Assembly (NCBI GenBank): GCA_964435455.1
Contig: CAYSYH010000011.1
Location: 1-17,738 of the forward strand
Direction: 5' to 3'
Source of the DNA: CAYSYH01 sp964435455
GTDB taxonomy: Bacteria; Patescibacteriota; WWE3; 2-01-FULL-39-13; JAACPI01
DNA: 17,738 bases
This document shows, one piece after another, positions 6,733 to 14,396 of this stretch (within the stretch, counting starts at the first letter, position 1; each line of letters starts with the position of its first letter). A program made the translations under genes and the position numbers. The notes under the pieces are model-generated. The model was not told the DNA's origin. It did not search any database and worked only from the letters and a program-made list of their open reading frames with translations.

Positions 6733-8664
6733 TTATAAATCAAGCTCTGCTTGTTTTGCGTGTGTTTGAATAAATTTTCTTCTAGGTGGTACTTCTACCC
6801 CCATTAAAGTAGTAAATATCTCGTCAGCTCTTTGAGCGTCTTCTACATATATTTTATTTAATAACCTTGTTTGTGGATTCATAGTAGTTTCCCATAATTG
6901 TTTAGGATTCATTTCTCCCAAACCTTTAAACCTTTGTACTGTAGCTCCATTTAGTTTTTTAACTAGTTCATCTTTTTCTTCATCTGTATATACGTAATGT
7001 ATTTGTTTACCCCTTTGTACTCTATACAAAGGTGGTTGTGCTTTATATAAATATCCCTCTTGTATTAATTCTGGAAGATGCCTAAAAAAGAATGTTAATA
7101 AAAGTGTAGATATATGCGCTCCGTCAACATCTGCATCTGTCATAATTATTACTTTATGGTATCTAAGCTTATTTAAATCTAAAGAATCTCCAATACTTGT
7201 ACCTAATGCAATAATTAAATTTTGCAGTTGTTCATATTTTAATATTTTATCTAATCTACTCTTTTCAGGGTTTAAAACCTTTCCTCTAAGGGGCAATACT
7301 GCTTGAAAGTGCCTGTCTCTTCCTTGTTTAGCGCTCCCCCCTGCTGAATCTCCCTCTACTATATATAGCTCTGATTCTTCTGGTTTTTTAGATGCACAAT
7401 CTGCCAATTTTCCGGGTAAGGATGTAGATTCTAAAGCTCCTTTTCTTACCACTGTTTCTCTTGCCGCTTTTGCTGCTAATCTAGCTCTTTGTGTTAATAA
7501 CGCCTTTTCTATTATTGCTTGTGCATCTTTTGGATGTTCCTCTAAAAAGTCTGAAAAAGCATCTTTAAACACTTTTTCTACTGCGCTTCTAGCTTGAGGT
7601 GTGCCCAGCTTTTCTTTTGTTTGTCCTTCATATTGTATTAAATCGCTTGGTATTTTAACATTTATTAAGGCTGTTAATCCTTCTCTTACATCTTCCCCCG
7701 TTAATGTCTTATCCTCTTTTAACATACCTTTCTTTTTTGCGTAGTCATTTAATATTCTTGTTAAGGCAATTTTAAATCCTGTTACGTGATGACCATGGTT
7801 AGGGGTTATAATATTGTTGGCAAAAGATATTAAAGTTTCGCTGTAAGCATCTGTATATTGTAAGGCTAATTCTACTTCCATGTTTTCGGCTTCTCCGCTC
7901 ACATAAAATATTTTTGTTAGGGGTTTTTTGTTTTTATTTAAATCTTTAACATATGATTTTAAACCTCCCTCAAAGTAAAAAGCTTTAAAATAATCAGTTC
8001 TTTCATCTATTATTTCAAAATAGAGTCCAGCTAGTAAATATGCAAAAGTTTTACACTTATTAACTATAATATTTACATCAAAATCTGTAGTCTCAAAAAT
8101 TTTTGGAGTTGGTTTAAACTTAATTGTTGTTCCTGTGTTAGATATTATGCTTATTTTTTTTAATTCTTCCTGTTTTTCAGGTGTTACCTTTTTAACAGGT
8201 CTTTTAGGGTTTCCTTTTTCAAATTCTTGAAAATAAATTCCGTCTTCTTTTTTTACCCATACCTTCATATAGTCCGATAAAGCATTTACTACAGAAAGCC
8301 CCACACCATGTAACCCCCCAGATACCTTATACCCACTTCCTCCAAATTTTCCTCCCGCATGTAATTTAGTTGCTGCTAATTCTAATGCAGAGACTCCATA
8401 TTCTTTTTTAATTCCCACAGGTATTCCCCTACCGTTATCACTTACACTAAAAGCCCCATCTTTGTGTATAACTATTTTAATTTTTGTTGCATATCCATTT
8501 AAGGCCTCATCCACAGCGTTATCTATTATTTCTGTTGCTAAATGGTGTAGACCTGTTGAGTCGGTAGATCCAATATACATTCCAGGTCTTTTTCTTACTG
8601 GTTCAAGACCTTCTAATACCTGTATTTGATCTTCATCATATGTTTGTTTAGGTGTTTTAGGCAT
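6733..8664 (-). CDS. gyrB: DNA gyrase subunit B
   Basis: The ATPase subunit of gyrase, complete at 643 residues, the short form without the large insertion of enterobacteria. The GHKL ATP site shows E45 and N49 (TEIIDNAVDE), D76 in DNGRGIP, and the glycine-rich lid GGLHGVG (116-122). The transducer domain follows. The TOPRIM domain has EGDSAGGSA (E438) and DADVDGAH (D510, D512), which coordinate magnesium for DNA cleavage. QRFKGLGEMNP and a C-terminal RRKFI complete the family pattern. By alignment, K139 sits where E. coli has the coumarin-contacting Arg136. A promoter-like TTGAGT-N16-TATAAT ends only 11 nt before the ATG, and no Shine-Dalgarno sequence is present. The membrane protein gene begins 13 nt downstream, so they are probably co-transcribed. 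Confidence 0.98.
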   Translation of the reverse strand: MPKTPKQTYDEDQIQVLEGLEPVRKRPGMYIGSTDSTGLHHLATEIIDNAVDEALNGYATKIKIVIHKDGAFSVSDNGRGIPVGIKKEYGVSALELAATKLHAGGKFGGSGYKVSGGLHGVGLSVVNALSDYMKVWVKKEDGIYFQEFEKGNPKRPVKKVTPEKQEELKKISIISNTGTTIKFKPTPKIFETTDFDVNIIVNKCKTFAYLLAGLYFEIIDERTDYFKAFYFEGGLKSYVKDLNKNKKPLTKIFYVSGEAENMEVELALQYTDAYSETLISFANNIITPNHGHHVTGFKIALTRILNDYAKKKGMLKEDKTLTGEDVREGLTALINVKIPSDLIQYEGQTKEKLGTPQARSAVEKVFKDAFSDFLEEHPKDAQAIIEKALLTQRARLAAKAARETVVRKGALESTSLPGKLADCASKKPEESELYIVEGDSAGGSAKQGRDRHFQAVLPLRGKVLNPEKSRLDKILKYEQLQNLIIALGTSIGDSLDLNKLRYHKVIIMTDADVDGAHISTLLLTFFFRHLPELIQEGYLYKAQPPLYRVQRGKQIHYVYTDEEKDELVKKLNGATVQRFKGLGEMNPKQLWETTMNPQTRLLNKIYVEDAQRADEIFTTLMGVEVPPRRKFIQTHAKQAELDL

Positions 8665-8675
8665 ATACTTTACAG

Positions 8676-8703
8676 ATTATAACTTATTATTTCAATTACT
8701 CAA
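8676..8703 (-). promoter_or_regulatory. Putative gyrB promoter, near-leaderless
   Basis: On the minus strand TTGAGT (8703-8698) and a perfect TATAAT (8681-8676) are separated by 16 nt. The ATG begins 11 nt after the -10, so a start site about 7 nt downstream would leave a leader of roughly 4-5 nt. This is the best -35/-10 pair in the window. The rest of the 197-nt gap up to 8861 holds only a small hairpin (TTGTAG-N6-CTACAA, 8739-8756) and no gene that I can see. Confidence 0.6.
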
Positions 8704-8861
8704 TATTGCTATTATTTTAGAACGGGTATGCTTAAATTTTGTAGCTATTACTACAATTACTAACTGCTAAATTTAACATGTTGTTTTATACCATTCCGTA
8801 AATTATTATATCATCCTTTGATTTGTATTTCATTATGCTAGTTTATTAAATATTATTAAAT

Positions 8862-9482
8862 TTATATAAAATAAGGCATAAGTATCGCGGTATATTGTAC
8901 TTCCTTATTAAGTGGTACTTTTTTTACTCTTTTTTTATATTCATAAAAAAGTTTTGTAGATTTTATGTTTTTGTTTTTTAGTAAAAAATATTCTAATGTT
9001 TCTATAACATCTTCTTCTGGTAATTTTAAAAGGTTTTTTATCTTAGATAATTCTTTTTTGTAAACTATATCCTCTATTATTTTATAGAGTTTTTCATTTA
9101 TATTTTTTTTATTTTGTTTTATATATATAGTTTTTACTCTTGATATTATTGTATCTAAAATAGTTACTTTTGTTTTGGCTTGTAAGATTATATTTGCCTT
9201 AGATTCTTCTAGTGTTTTTAGAAATGCGTTTTGTGCTTGTGGGGTAGCTCTATCAAAATTATATATAATCAAATATTTTGTTTTTAAGTTTTGTGGTTTT
9301 TTATTTATTCTTTGTATTAATTCTCTAATGTCTTTTGTGGATAGGCTCACTTTCCACTCATGACTAGTTATTATATCTATATTGTTAAAAATATTTATTC
9401 TTCGGTTTTCTATATTTTTTATATAGTTACTAATCCATTTATTTGTATTTTCTTTATCGTTATTTATAATTAAAATAGACAT
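8862..9482 (-). CDS. DNA polymerase III delta'-like clamp-loader protein
   Basis: A short (206-residue) AAA+ type protein related to the delta' subunit, which helps load the sliding clamp during replication. The recognisable core is at about 70-118: LIIYNFDRATPQAQNAFLKT followed by LEES, then NIILQAKT (sensor-1 region) and ILDTIISRV, matching the family's ID.AD.L...AQNALLKTLEEP and ILSRC. The Arg of the SRC motif (R115) is kept but the Cys is Val. There is no Walker A loop and no zinc-binding cysteine cluster. The N-terminus starts directly with a short strand, and the C-terminal domain appears reduced. E. coli delta' also does not bind ATP, so loss of the P-loop is tolerable. The gene diverges from pilB and precedes gyrB. 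A degenerate DnaX-like protein is the main alternative. Confidence 0.75.
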   Translation of the reverse strand: MSILIINNDKENTNKWISNYIKNIENRRINIFNNIDIITSHEWKVSLSTKDIRELIQRINKKPQNLKTKYLIIYNFDRATPQAQNAFLKTLEESKANIILQAKTKVTILDTIISRVKTIYIKQNKKNINEKLYKIIEDIVYKKELSKIKNLLKLPEEDVIETLEYFLLKNKNIKSTKLFYEYKKRVKKVPLNKEVQYTAILMPYFI

Positions 9483-9489
9483 TTTCTAA

Positions 9490-9495
9490 TTTATA
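9490..9495 (-). promoter_or_regulatory. Putative -10 of the clamp-loader gene, leaderless spacing
   Basis: TATAAA on the minus strand ends 7 nt before the ATG at 9482. Transcription would then start at or next to the start codon. No convincing -35 and no Shine-Dalgarno sequence are seen. It shares the 79-nt divergent gap with the pilB promoter. Confidence 0.4.
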
Positions 9496-9539
9496 AAATA
9501 TGCACTAGATAAAGCTTACTATTTACTTTACAATATTAC

Positions 9540-9561
9540 TATAATTTAAAAAACTTGCCCT
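9540..9561 (+). promoter_or_regulatory. Putative pilB -10 and short leader with TGCC element
   Basis: A perfect TATAAT (9540-9545) lies 16 nt before the pilB ATG, with a weak TTACTA (9516-9521) 18 nt upstream of it. The expected leader is about 9-10 nt. It contains TGCC at 9556-9559, two bases before the ATG, and no Shine-Dalgarno sequence. Confidence 0.5.
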
Positions 9562-11430
9562 ATGGAACTTGCTAACAAAGGAATTGAAGATTTTCTTTTT
9601 GAAGATGGAAAACTTTCCAAAGAACAATTAAGTGCTTTAAAAATAGAAAGCTCAAATACTGGTGAAGACATAGAGGAACTTATTAAAAAAAGAGAACTAG
9701 TTTCTCCCGAAGATTTTGCTAAAGCAAAAGCAAAATATTTAGGTTTGAGTTATATTAATCCCTCGTTAAATCCTATAGATTCTGAAGTATTAGATCTTTT
9801 AACCGAAGATTTTGTAAAAAAGAATTTATTAGTGCCTTTTAAAAAAGAAAACGGGGTTTTGTATGTTGCTATGGCTGATCCCCTTGATTTACCTACAATA
9901 GAATTAATTGAAAGAAAAACTGGTCTGAGGGTAAAACCCTTTATGGCGTTACCAGAGAAAATACAAAAAACAATTCATGACCAATATGGCCGTAGTATAG
10001 GTCGTGATATTTCTCAAGCTTTAGGCGAAATAAGCCAAGAAAACACTACAAAATTAAAAGAAAATTTAAAAGATGTAGAAGAGGCCGACCAGATTGTTCA
10101 AGATTCTTCAGTAGCTAGAGTAGTTAGTATTATACTTGAATACGCTGCAAAAGTTGGTGCTTCTGATGTACATATTGAACCTCAAGAAACTCAAACGAGA
10201 GTTCGCTACAGGATTGATGGTGTTTTACAAGAAAAATTGTCTAAAATACCTAAAAGCAATCACGATTCTATTGTAGCTCGTATTAAGATTCTTGCTGATT
10301 TAAAAATAGATGAAAAACGAAAACCTCAGGATGGGAGATTTAAAATAGAAATAGCCGGGGAAAGAATAGACTTAAGGGTTTCTACCCTACCAACGGTCTT
10401 TGGTGAAAAAGTTGTTATACGTTTATTAAAAGATAACGGGGAGACTTTAAAATTAAAAGATTTAGGTTTAAGAGGATCTGCTTTAAAAAATTTTGAAAAA
10501 GCATTACTTAAGCCAAACGGTATTATTTTAGTTACAGGTCCTACGGGCTCTGGTAAAACTTTAACTTTAGCTACCTCTATACGTAAAATAAATACAGTTC
10601 GTGTTAATATTATGACTTTAGAAGACCCTGTAGAAATACGTATTCCTGGGGTTAATCAAGTACAAGTAAATCCCGATGCAGGCCTTACTTTTGCTAGTGG
10701 TCTAAGGTCTTTTTTAAGGCAAGATCCAGATGTAATAATGGTAGGAGAAATACGTGATCCGGAAACAGCTGAGTTAGCTGTTCAAGCTGCTTTAACTGGC
10801 CACCTAGTTTTAGCCACATTACACACAAATAGCGCTGCGGGGTCTATACCACGTTTATTAGATATGCATGTAGAAAACTTTTTACTTGCTTCTACTATTA
10901 ATTCTGTTTTGGCACAACGCTTGGTCAGAAAAATTTGCCCCTATTGTAAGGAAAGGTATGAGGCCCCAGATCCTGTTTTACAGCGAATACAAAAAACTTT
11001 AGGTCCATTACTTTCTAAATCTTTGTTAAGTATAAATGCTAAAGTTCCCTTGCCACAAGACAAAGTATCTTTAAAAGAACAAGAAAAAAGAGCTAAAGAA
11101 TTTGAACAATCTCTAGAAAATGTAAATGTAGGAATATTGGCAAAAAAAGAATCCAAAGAATCACAATCTGGGATTAAAAAGTTATATTTATATAGAGGAA
11201 AAGGTTGTGATAAATGCGGTAATACTGGTTACAAAGGAAGAATAGGTATTTTTGAGGTTTTAGATGTAGATGAAAAAATGAGCAATTTAATATCGGGTGA
11301 GGTTACTACAGGCCAAATTGAAAAACTAGCTTTAGAAAAAGGTATGGTAACACTTTTACAAGATGGTTTTGTTAAAGCTTTAGAGGGAATAACCTCTTTA
11401 GAAGAAGTTTTACGTGTAGCCGAGGAATAA
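9562..11430 (+). CDS. pilB: Type IV pilus extension ATPase PilB (GspE family)
   Basis: The cytoplasmic hexameric ATPase that drives pilus polymerisation at the inner-membrane platform. It is 622 residues. An N-terminal GspE/PilB domain (about 15-145) precedes the N2 domain (ASDVHIEPQ...VRYRIDG, 200-220) and the RecA-like motor. The motor has Walker A GPTGSGKT (326-333), the Asp box LEDPVE (353-358), Walker B DPDVIMVGEIRD (E396) and the His box GHLVLATLHTN (413-423). Zinc-binding cysteines are C459 and C462, then C549 and C552 in CDKCGNTGYKGR, which marks the extension rather than the retraction ATPase. The 86 residues between the pairs are longer than usual, due to a charged stretch at about 495-537. 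It opens the pilus locus, with pilT 63 nt downstream. Confidence 0.96.
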   Translation: MELANKGIEDFLFEDGKLSKEQLSALKIESSNTGEDIEELIKKRELVSPEDFAKAKAKYLGLSYINPSLNPIDSEVLDLLTEDFVKKNLLVPFKKENGVLYVAMADPLDLPTIELIERKTGLRVKPFMALPEKIQKTIHDQYGRSIGRDISQALGEISQENTTKLKENLKDVEEADQIVQDSSVARVVSIILEYAAKVGASDVHIEPQETQTRVRYRIDGVLQEKLSKIPKSNHDSIVARIKILADLKIDEKRKPQDGRFKIEIAGERIDLRVSTLPTVFGEKVVIRLLKDNGETLKLKDLGLRGSALKNFEKALLKPNGIILVTGPTGSGKTLTLATSIRKINTVRVNIMTLEDPVEIRIPGVNQVQVNPDAGLTFASGLRSFLRQDPDVIMVGEIRDPETAELAVQAALTGHLVLATLHTNSAAGSIPRLLDMHVENFLLASTINSVLAQRLVRKICPYCKERYEAPDPVLQRIQKTLGPLLSKSLLSINAKVPLPQDKVSLKEQEKRAKEFEQSLENVNVGILAKKESKESQSGIKKLYLYRGKGCDKCGNTGYKGRIGIFEVLDVDEKMSNLISGEVTTGQIEKLALEKGMVTLLQDGFVKALEGITSLEEVLRVAEE

Positions 11431-11475
11431 TTATTAGGTTATTTACAATGTAATAATTTAAAGTTAAACTATTGT

Positions 11476-11493
11476 TATAAACATGCTCTGCCT
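11476..11493 (+). promoter_or_regulatory. Putative pilT -10 and short leader with TGCC element
   Basis: TATAAA (11476-11481) lies 12 nt before the ATG at 11494 in the 63-nt pilB-pilT gap, giving an expected leader of about 5 nt. TGCC at 11489-11492 ends one base before the ATG. No -35 or Shine-Dalgarno sequence is evident, and read-through from pilB is also possible. Confidence 0.4.
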
Positions 11494-12564
11494 ATGGAAT
11501 TAAATAAACAAGAAGTATTTTCTAAACTCTTAGCTAATAATGCATCTGATTTGCACGTGACCGTGGGATTGCCACCAATGATGCGTCAAAACACCGAAAT
11601 AAAGCCCTTACCTGGTTATAGTCCTTTAACAGAAGAGCAAATTGAAAAATTTGTTTATGGTTTGCTTACTCCTTCTCAACAGTCCAAATTAAAAGAAACT
11701 AGAGAATTAGATTTTAGTTTTTCTTTTGGAGAAAAGGCCCGTCTTAGGGCAAATGCTTTTTACCAAAAGGGTTACTTGGCTGCAGCTTTTAGAGCTATAC
11801 CTTATAAAATACCTACATTACAAGATTTAAATTTACCCATGATATTAGCTGAATTTTGTAAACTGCCTCGTGGTTTTGTATTACTTACTGGTCCTACAAG
11901 TCAGGGTAAATCTACTACCCTAGCTGCAATGATTGATTACATTAACACCAATAGAGCATTGCATATTATTACAGTAGAGGACCCTATTGAATATGTTTTT
12001 ACAAATAAAAAATCTATAATTCAACAAAGGGAAATGTTTTCGGATACACTATCTTGGAAAGGTGCTTTAAAATCTGTCTTACGAGAAGATCCTGATGTTG
12101 TGCTTGCAGGGGAGATGCGTGACTACGAGACTATAAGTGCTACTTTAACCATTGCTGAAACAGGTCATTTAGTTTTTTCAACACTACATACAAATTCTGC
12201 CTCGCAAGCGGTAAATAGAATGATAGATGTTTTCCCAGAAGAGCAGCAAGCACAAGTTCGCACTCAATTAGCTGATACTATAGAGGGTATAGTTAGCCAA
12301 AGGCTTTTACCTTCTGTAAAAGGGGGGATGGTGCCTGCGGTTGAAGTGTTAATCGCTAATAATGCTGTGCGCAACGTCATTAGGGAGGGAAGAACCCATT
12401 TGTTAGACAATATTATAAATACTTCTTTAGAATCCGGTATGGTCAGTTTAGAAAGATCTTTAGCAGATTTAGTAAATAAAGGTTTGGTATCTTTAGAGGT
12501 TGCCTTATCGCATACTTTAAAGCCAAACGAAGTAAAAAGGTTAATAAATACAACTCATGCCTAA
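11494..12564 (+). CDS. pilT: Type IV pilus retraction ATPase PilT
   Basis: The hexameric ATPase that depolymerises the pilus, giving retraction for twitching or DNA uptake. Its 356 residues match the family. The N-terminal ASDLHVTVG.PP segment (17-28) is typical. The motor carries Walker A at 133-141, the Asp box VEDPIEY (161-167), Walker B with DPDVVLAGEMRD (E207), and the His box GHLVFSTLHTN (224-234). There are no zinc cysteines, as expected for PilT. The P-loop reads GPTSQGKST where nearly all PilT have GPTGSGKST. The required G....GK[ST] spacing is kept, so activity is likely. The following AGEMRD has Ala for the usual Val. The stop overlaps the pilC start by 8 nt (ATGCCTAA), indicating coupled translation. 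Confidence 0.95.
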   Translation: MELNKQEVFSKLLANNASDLHVTVGLPPMMRQNTEIKPLPGYSPLTEEQIEKFVYGLLTPSQQSKLKETRELDFSFSFGEKARLRANAFYQKGYLAAAFRAIPYKIPTLQDLNLPMILAEFCKLPRGFVLLTGPTSQGKSTTLAAMIDYINTNRALHIITVEDPIEYVFTNKKSIIQQREMFSDTLSWKGALKSVLREDPDVVLAGEMRDYETISATLTIAETGHLVFSTLHTNSASQAVNRMIDVFPEEQQAQVRTQLADTIEGIVSQRLLPSVKGGMVPAVEVLIANNAVRNVIREGRTHLLDNIINTSLESGMVSLERSLADLVNKGLVSLEVALSHTLKPNEVKRLINTTHA

Positions 12565-13753
12565 ATATATTTATCAGGCAAAAACATCTAAGGGTAAGGA
12601 TGTACAAGGTATAGTATCAGCAGAAAATAAAAAAGTTGCTGTATCTTTGTTAAGAGATCGCGGTTACATAGTTTATTCTTTAGAACCAAAAAAGAACGCT
12701 TTTGACTTTTCCTTTCTTAGAAGGGTTTCTGATATAGAAGTAGTTAATTTTACCCAAACTCTTTCTACAATGATTGGTTCGGGTTTACCCTTGGCTTCTG
12801 CTCTAGAAATTCTTTTGGATCAAGGTAGAAGCCCAAAAATGAAAGAAATAGTGCAAACCGCATTAACAGATGTTCAAGCAGGTACTCCATTATCGGATTC
12901 TTTAGAAAAGCATCCCGATGTTTTTGCTGATAGTTACATATCGTTAGTACGTGCGGGAGAAGCTTCTGGTAAGTTAGATAAAGTTTTAGCTAGGCTTGGT
13001 GACACTCTAGAAAAGCAAAGAGCCTTTAAAGCTAGAATAAAAGGTGCAATGATCTACCCTATTATTGTTATATTAGCTATGTTAATTGTTTTTTCAATTA
13101 TAATGATTTTTGTAATACCTAAATTAGTAGAAATGTATAAAAGTTTTAGCGTTGAACTTCCTTTAGCTACAAGAATAATGATTGGTATTTCAAGTTTTAT
13201 GCAAAGCTATTGGTATGTGTTGTTATTTCTTATATTTGCAATTTATGTGGCTGCAAAACAATATGCTAAAACTATAAGCGGTAAATACTTTTTTTCGCGT
13301 CTTACCCTACACCTACCTGTTTTTGGTACTATTTTAAAGGAACGTGATTTTACAGAATTTACAAGATCTTTAGCTTTATTGATTTCTAGCGGTGTTTCCA
13401 TTGTAGATGCTTTAAGTATTTCAAGAAATTCTGTTTCTAATCAATTGTATCGCGATTCTATTTCTGAGTTTATAAACGATGTGCAAAAAGGTACTACCCT
13501 TTCTGAAGCTATAGATAAAAGTAAACGTTTTCCCACTATAATATCTAAAATGTTACAAGTTGGAGAGAACACGGGTAAAACAGACGAGTTTTTATTAAAA
13601 GTCAGCCAATTTTTTGAAAAAGAGGTGGATTACAAGGTAAAAAATTTATCTACAGCTATTGAACCTTTAATTATGATTGTTTTAGGTGTTATGGTTGCTT
13701 TGCTTATAATATCGGTAATAACACCTATTTACAAACTTACAGCTCAATTTTAG
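12557..13753 (+). CDS. pilC: Type IV pilus platform protein PilC (GspF family)
   Basis: The polytopic inner-membrane protein on which the PilB and PilT motors act to insert or extract pilins. It is 398 residues, of normal length. It has an N-terminal MPKYIYQAKTSKGK start typical of the family and two T2SF domains (about 65-188 and 268-390), each opening with an F...L..L..SG..L..AL pattern: NFTQTLSTMIGSGLPLASAL, and EFTRSLALLISSGVSIVDAL. Membrane segments are predicted at about 165-188, 218-234 and 370-390. YISLVRAGEASGKL (127-140) and ISKMLQVGENTGK (329-341) are the matching family motifs of the two halves. It starts inside the end of pilT and stops 39 nt before the pilin gene. Confidence 0.95.
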   Translation: MPKYIYQAKTSKGKDVQGIVSAENKKVAVSLLRDRGYIVYSLEPKKNAFDFSFLRRVSDIEVVNFTQTLSTMIGSGLPLASALEILLDQGRSPKMKEIVQTALTDVQAGTPLSDSLEKHPDVFADSYISLVRAGEASGKLDKVLARLGDTLEKQRAFKARIKGAMIYPIIVILAMLIVFSIIMIFVIPKLVEMYKSFSVELPLATRIMIGISSFMQSYWYVLLFLIFAIYVAAKQYAKTISGKYFFSRLTLHLPVFGTILKERDFTEFTRSLALLISSGVSIVDALSISRNSVSNQLYRDSISEFINDVQKGTTLSEAIDKSKRFPTIISKMLQVGENTGKTDEFLLKVSQFFEKEVDYKVKNLSTAIEPLIMIVLGVMVALLIISVITPIYKLTAQF

Positions 13754-13776
13754 TTAAATTATGTACAAATTTTATA

Positions 13777-13788
13777 AAAGGAGGTGAT
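13777..13788 (+). promoter_or_regulatory. Consensus Shine-Dalgarno sequence before the major pilin
   Basis: AAAGGAGGTGAT is a 12-nt match to the complement of the usual 3' end of bacterial 16S rRNA, with the GGAGG core 8 nt before the ATG at 13793. This decides the start: the in-frame GTG at 13784 lies inside the Shine-Dalgarno sequence and is not the start. No other gene in the window has a comparable site. Confidence 0.9.
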
Positions 13789-13792
13789 AAAT

Positions 13793-14323
13793 ATGAAAAG
13801 ATCACTTAAAAAAGGTTTTACCTTAATAGAGCTTTTGGTTGTTATAGCTATAATATCTGTTCTTTTAGGTGTTGTTGCAATTACCTTAAACCCACTTGAA
13901 AGAATAAAAGAGGGCCGAGATAGCCGACGCCAACAAGATTTACAAAACGTAAAAAAAGCTATAGATTTAGCTTTAGCTGATGGTGAAATTACTTTGGTTT
14001 CTCTTACAACTTCTAGAAATTCCGAGAATAACGGAACCTCTTTACAATTAGATGCTTCTAACCAAACTTCAGGGGGTTGGGTGCTTGTGGAGGCTCCTTC
14101 TGGAAAAACAGGGTTAATCAAGTATTTACCTGTATTACCCGCTGATCCAAGTCCCGTATCAGGAGGTAGTGGAAATGGATACCAATACATGTCTAACGGG
14201 TCTTGTTACCAATTGGGTGCAGAGTTTGAAACTGCTAAATTTACACCTTTGCATACCAGCGACGGCGGTAACGAAAACTCTGTTTGGGAGATTGGTTCTT
14301 GTATAGGAACTTTATCCTTTTAA
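13793..14323 (+). CDS. Type IV pilin, probable major pilin
   Basis: A 176-residue prepilin. The short basic leader MKRSLKKG is cut after G8, leaving an N-terminal F9. E13 is the conserved +5 glutamate needed for assembly. FTLIELLVVIAIISVLLG forms the hydrophobic polymerising helix, followed by LNPLERIKEGRDSRRQQDL, the amphipathic part seen in Patescibacteria pilins. The head domain is rich in Gly, Ser and Asn and has two cysteines (C138, C170) that could form the C-terminal disulphide loop. I call it the likely major subunit because it sits directly after pilC, has by far the strongest ribosome-binding site in the window, and is closed by its own hairpin terminator. Expression data could show that one of the later pilins is the major one. 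Confidence 0.85.
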   Translation: MKRSLKKGFTLIELLVVIAIISVLLGVVAITLNPLERIKEGRDSRRQQDLQNVKKAIDLALADGEITLVSLTTSRNSENNGTSLQLDASNQTSGGWVLVEAPSGKTGLIKYLPVLPADPSPVSGGSGNGYQYMSNGSCYQLGAEFETAKFTPLHTSDGGNENSVWEIGSCIGTLSF

Positions 14324-14344
14324 GGTTAAACCTGCTATTAATTT

Positions 14345-14378
14345 TAAGCCTTGGGTATAATTTACTACCCAAGGCTTA
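14345..14378 (+). terminator. Strong hairpin terminator after the major pilin
   Basis: A perfect 13-bp stem (14345-14357 with 14366-14378, core AAGCCTTGGGTA) has an 8-nt loop and is followed by TATTTTATAAT. It starts 21 nt after the pilin stop. It is the most stable inverted repeat I found in the window. The T-rich tail is interrupted by A, so termination may be incomplete. Confidence 0.75.
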
Positions 14379-14383
14379 TATTT

Positions 14384-14396
14384 TATAATCTTAATT
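14384..14396 (+). promoter_or_regulatory. Putative -10 of the prepilin peptidase gene, leaderless
   Basis: A perfect TATAAT (14384-14389) ends exactly 7 nt before the ATG at 14397, so transcription would begin at the start codon. A weak TTTACT (14361-14366), 17 nt upstream, would lie largely in the loop of the preceding terminator hairpin. Confidence 0.5.

Noticed and set aside
8665..8861. Small gene, tRNA or riboswitch in the longest spacer
   Set aside because: No cloverleaf, no open frame with a plausible start and no structured element beyond a 6-bp hairpin is visible. The only strong signal is the gyrB promoter.
13759..14190. A 143-codon open frame antisense to the probable major pilin
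   Set aside because: It lies opposite a well-supported pilin gene with a consensus Shine-Dalgarno sequence. Its translation has no family features and no ribosome-binding site.
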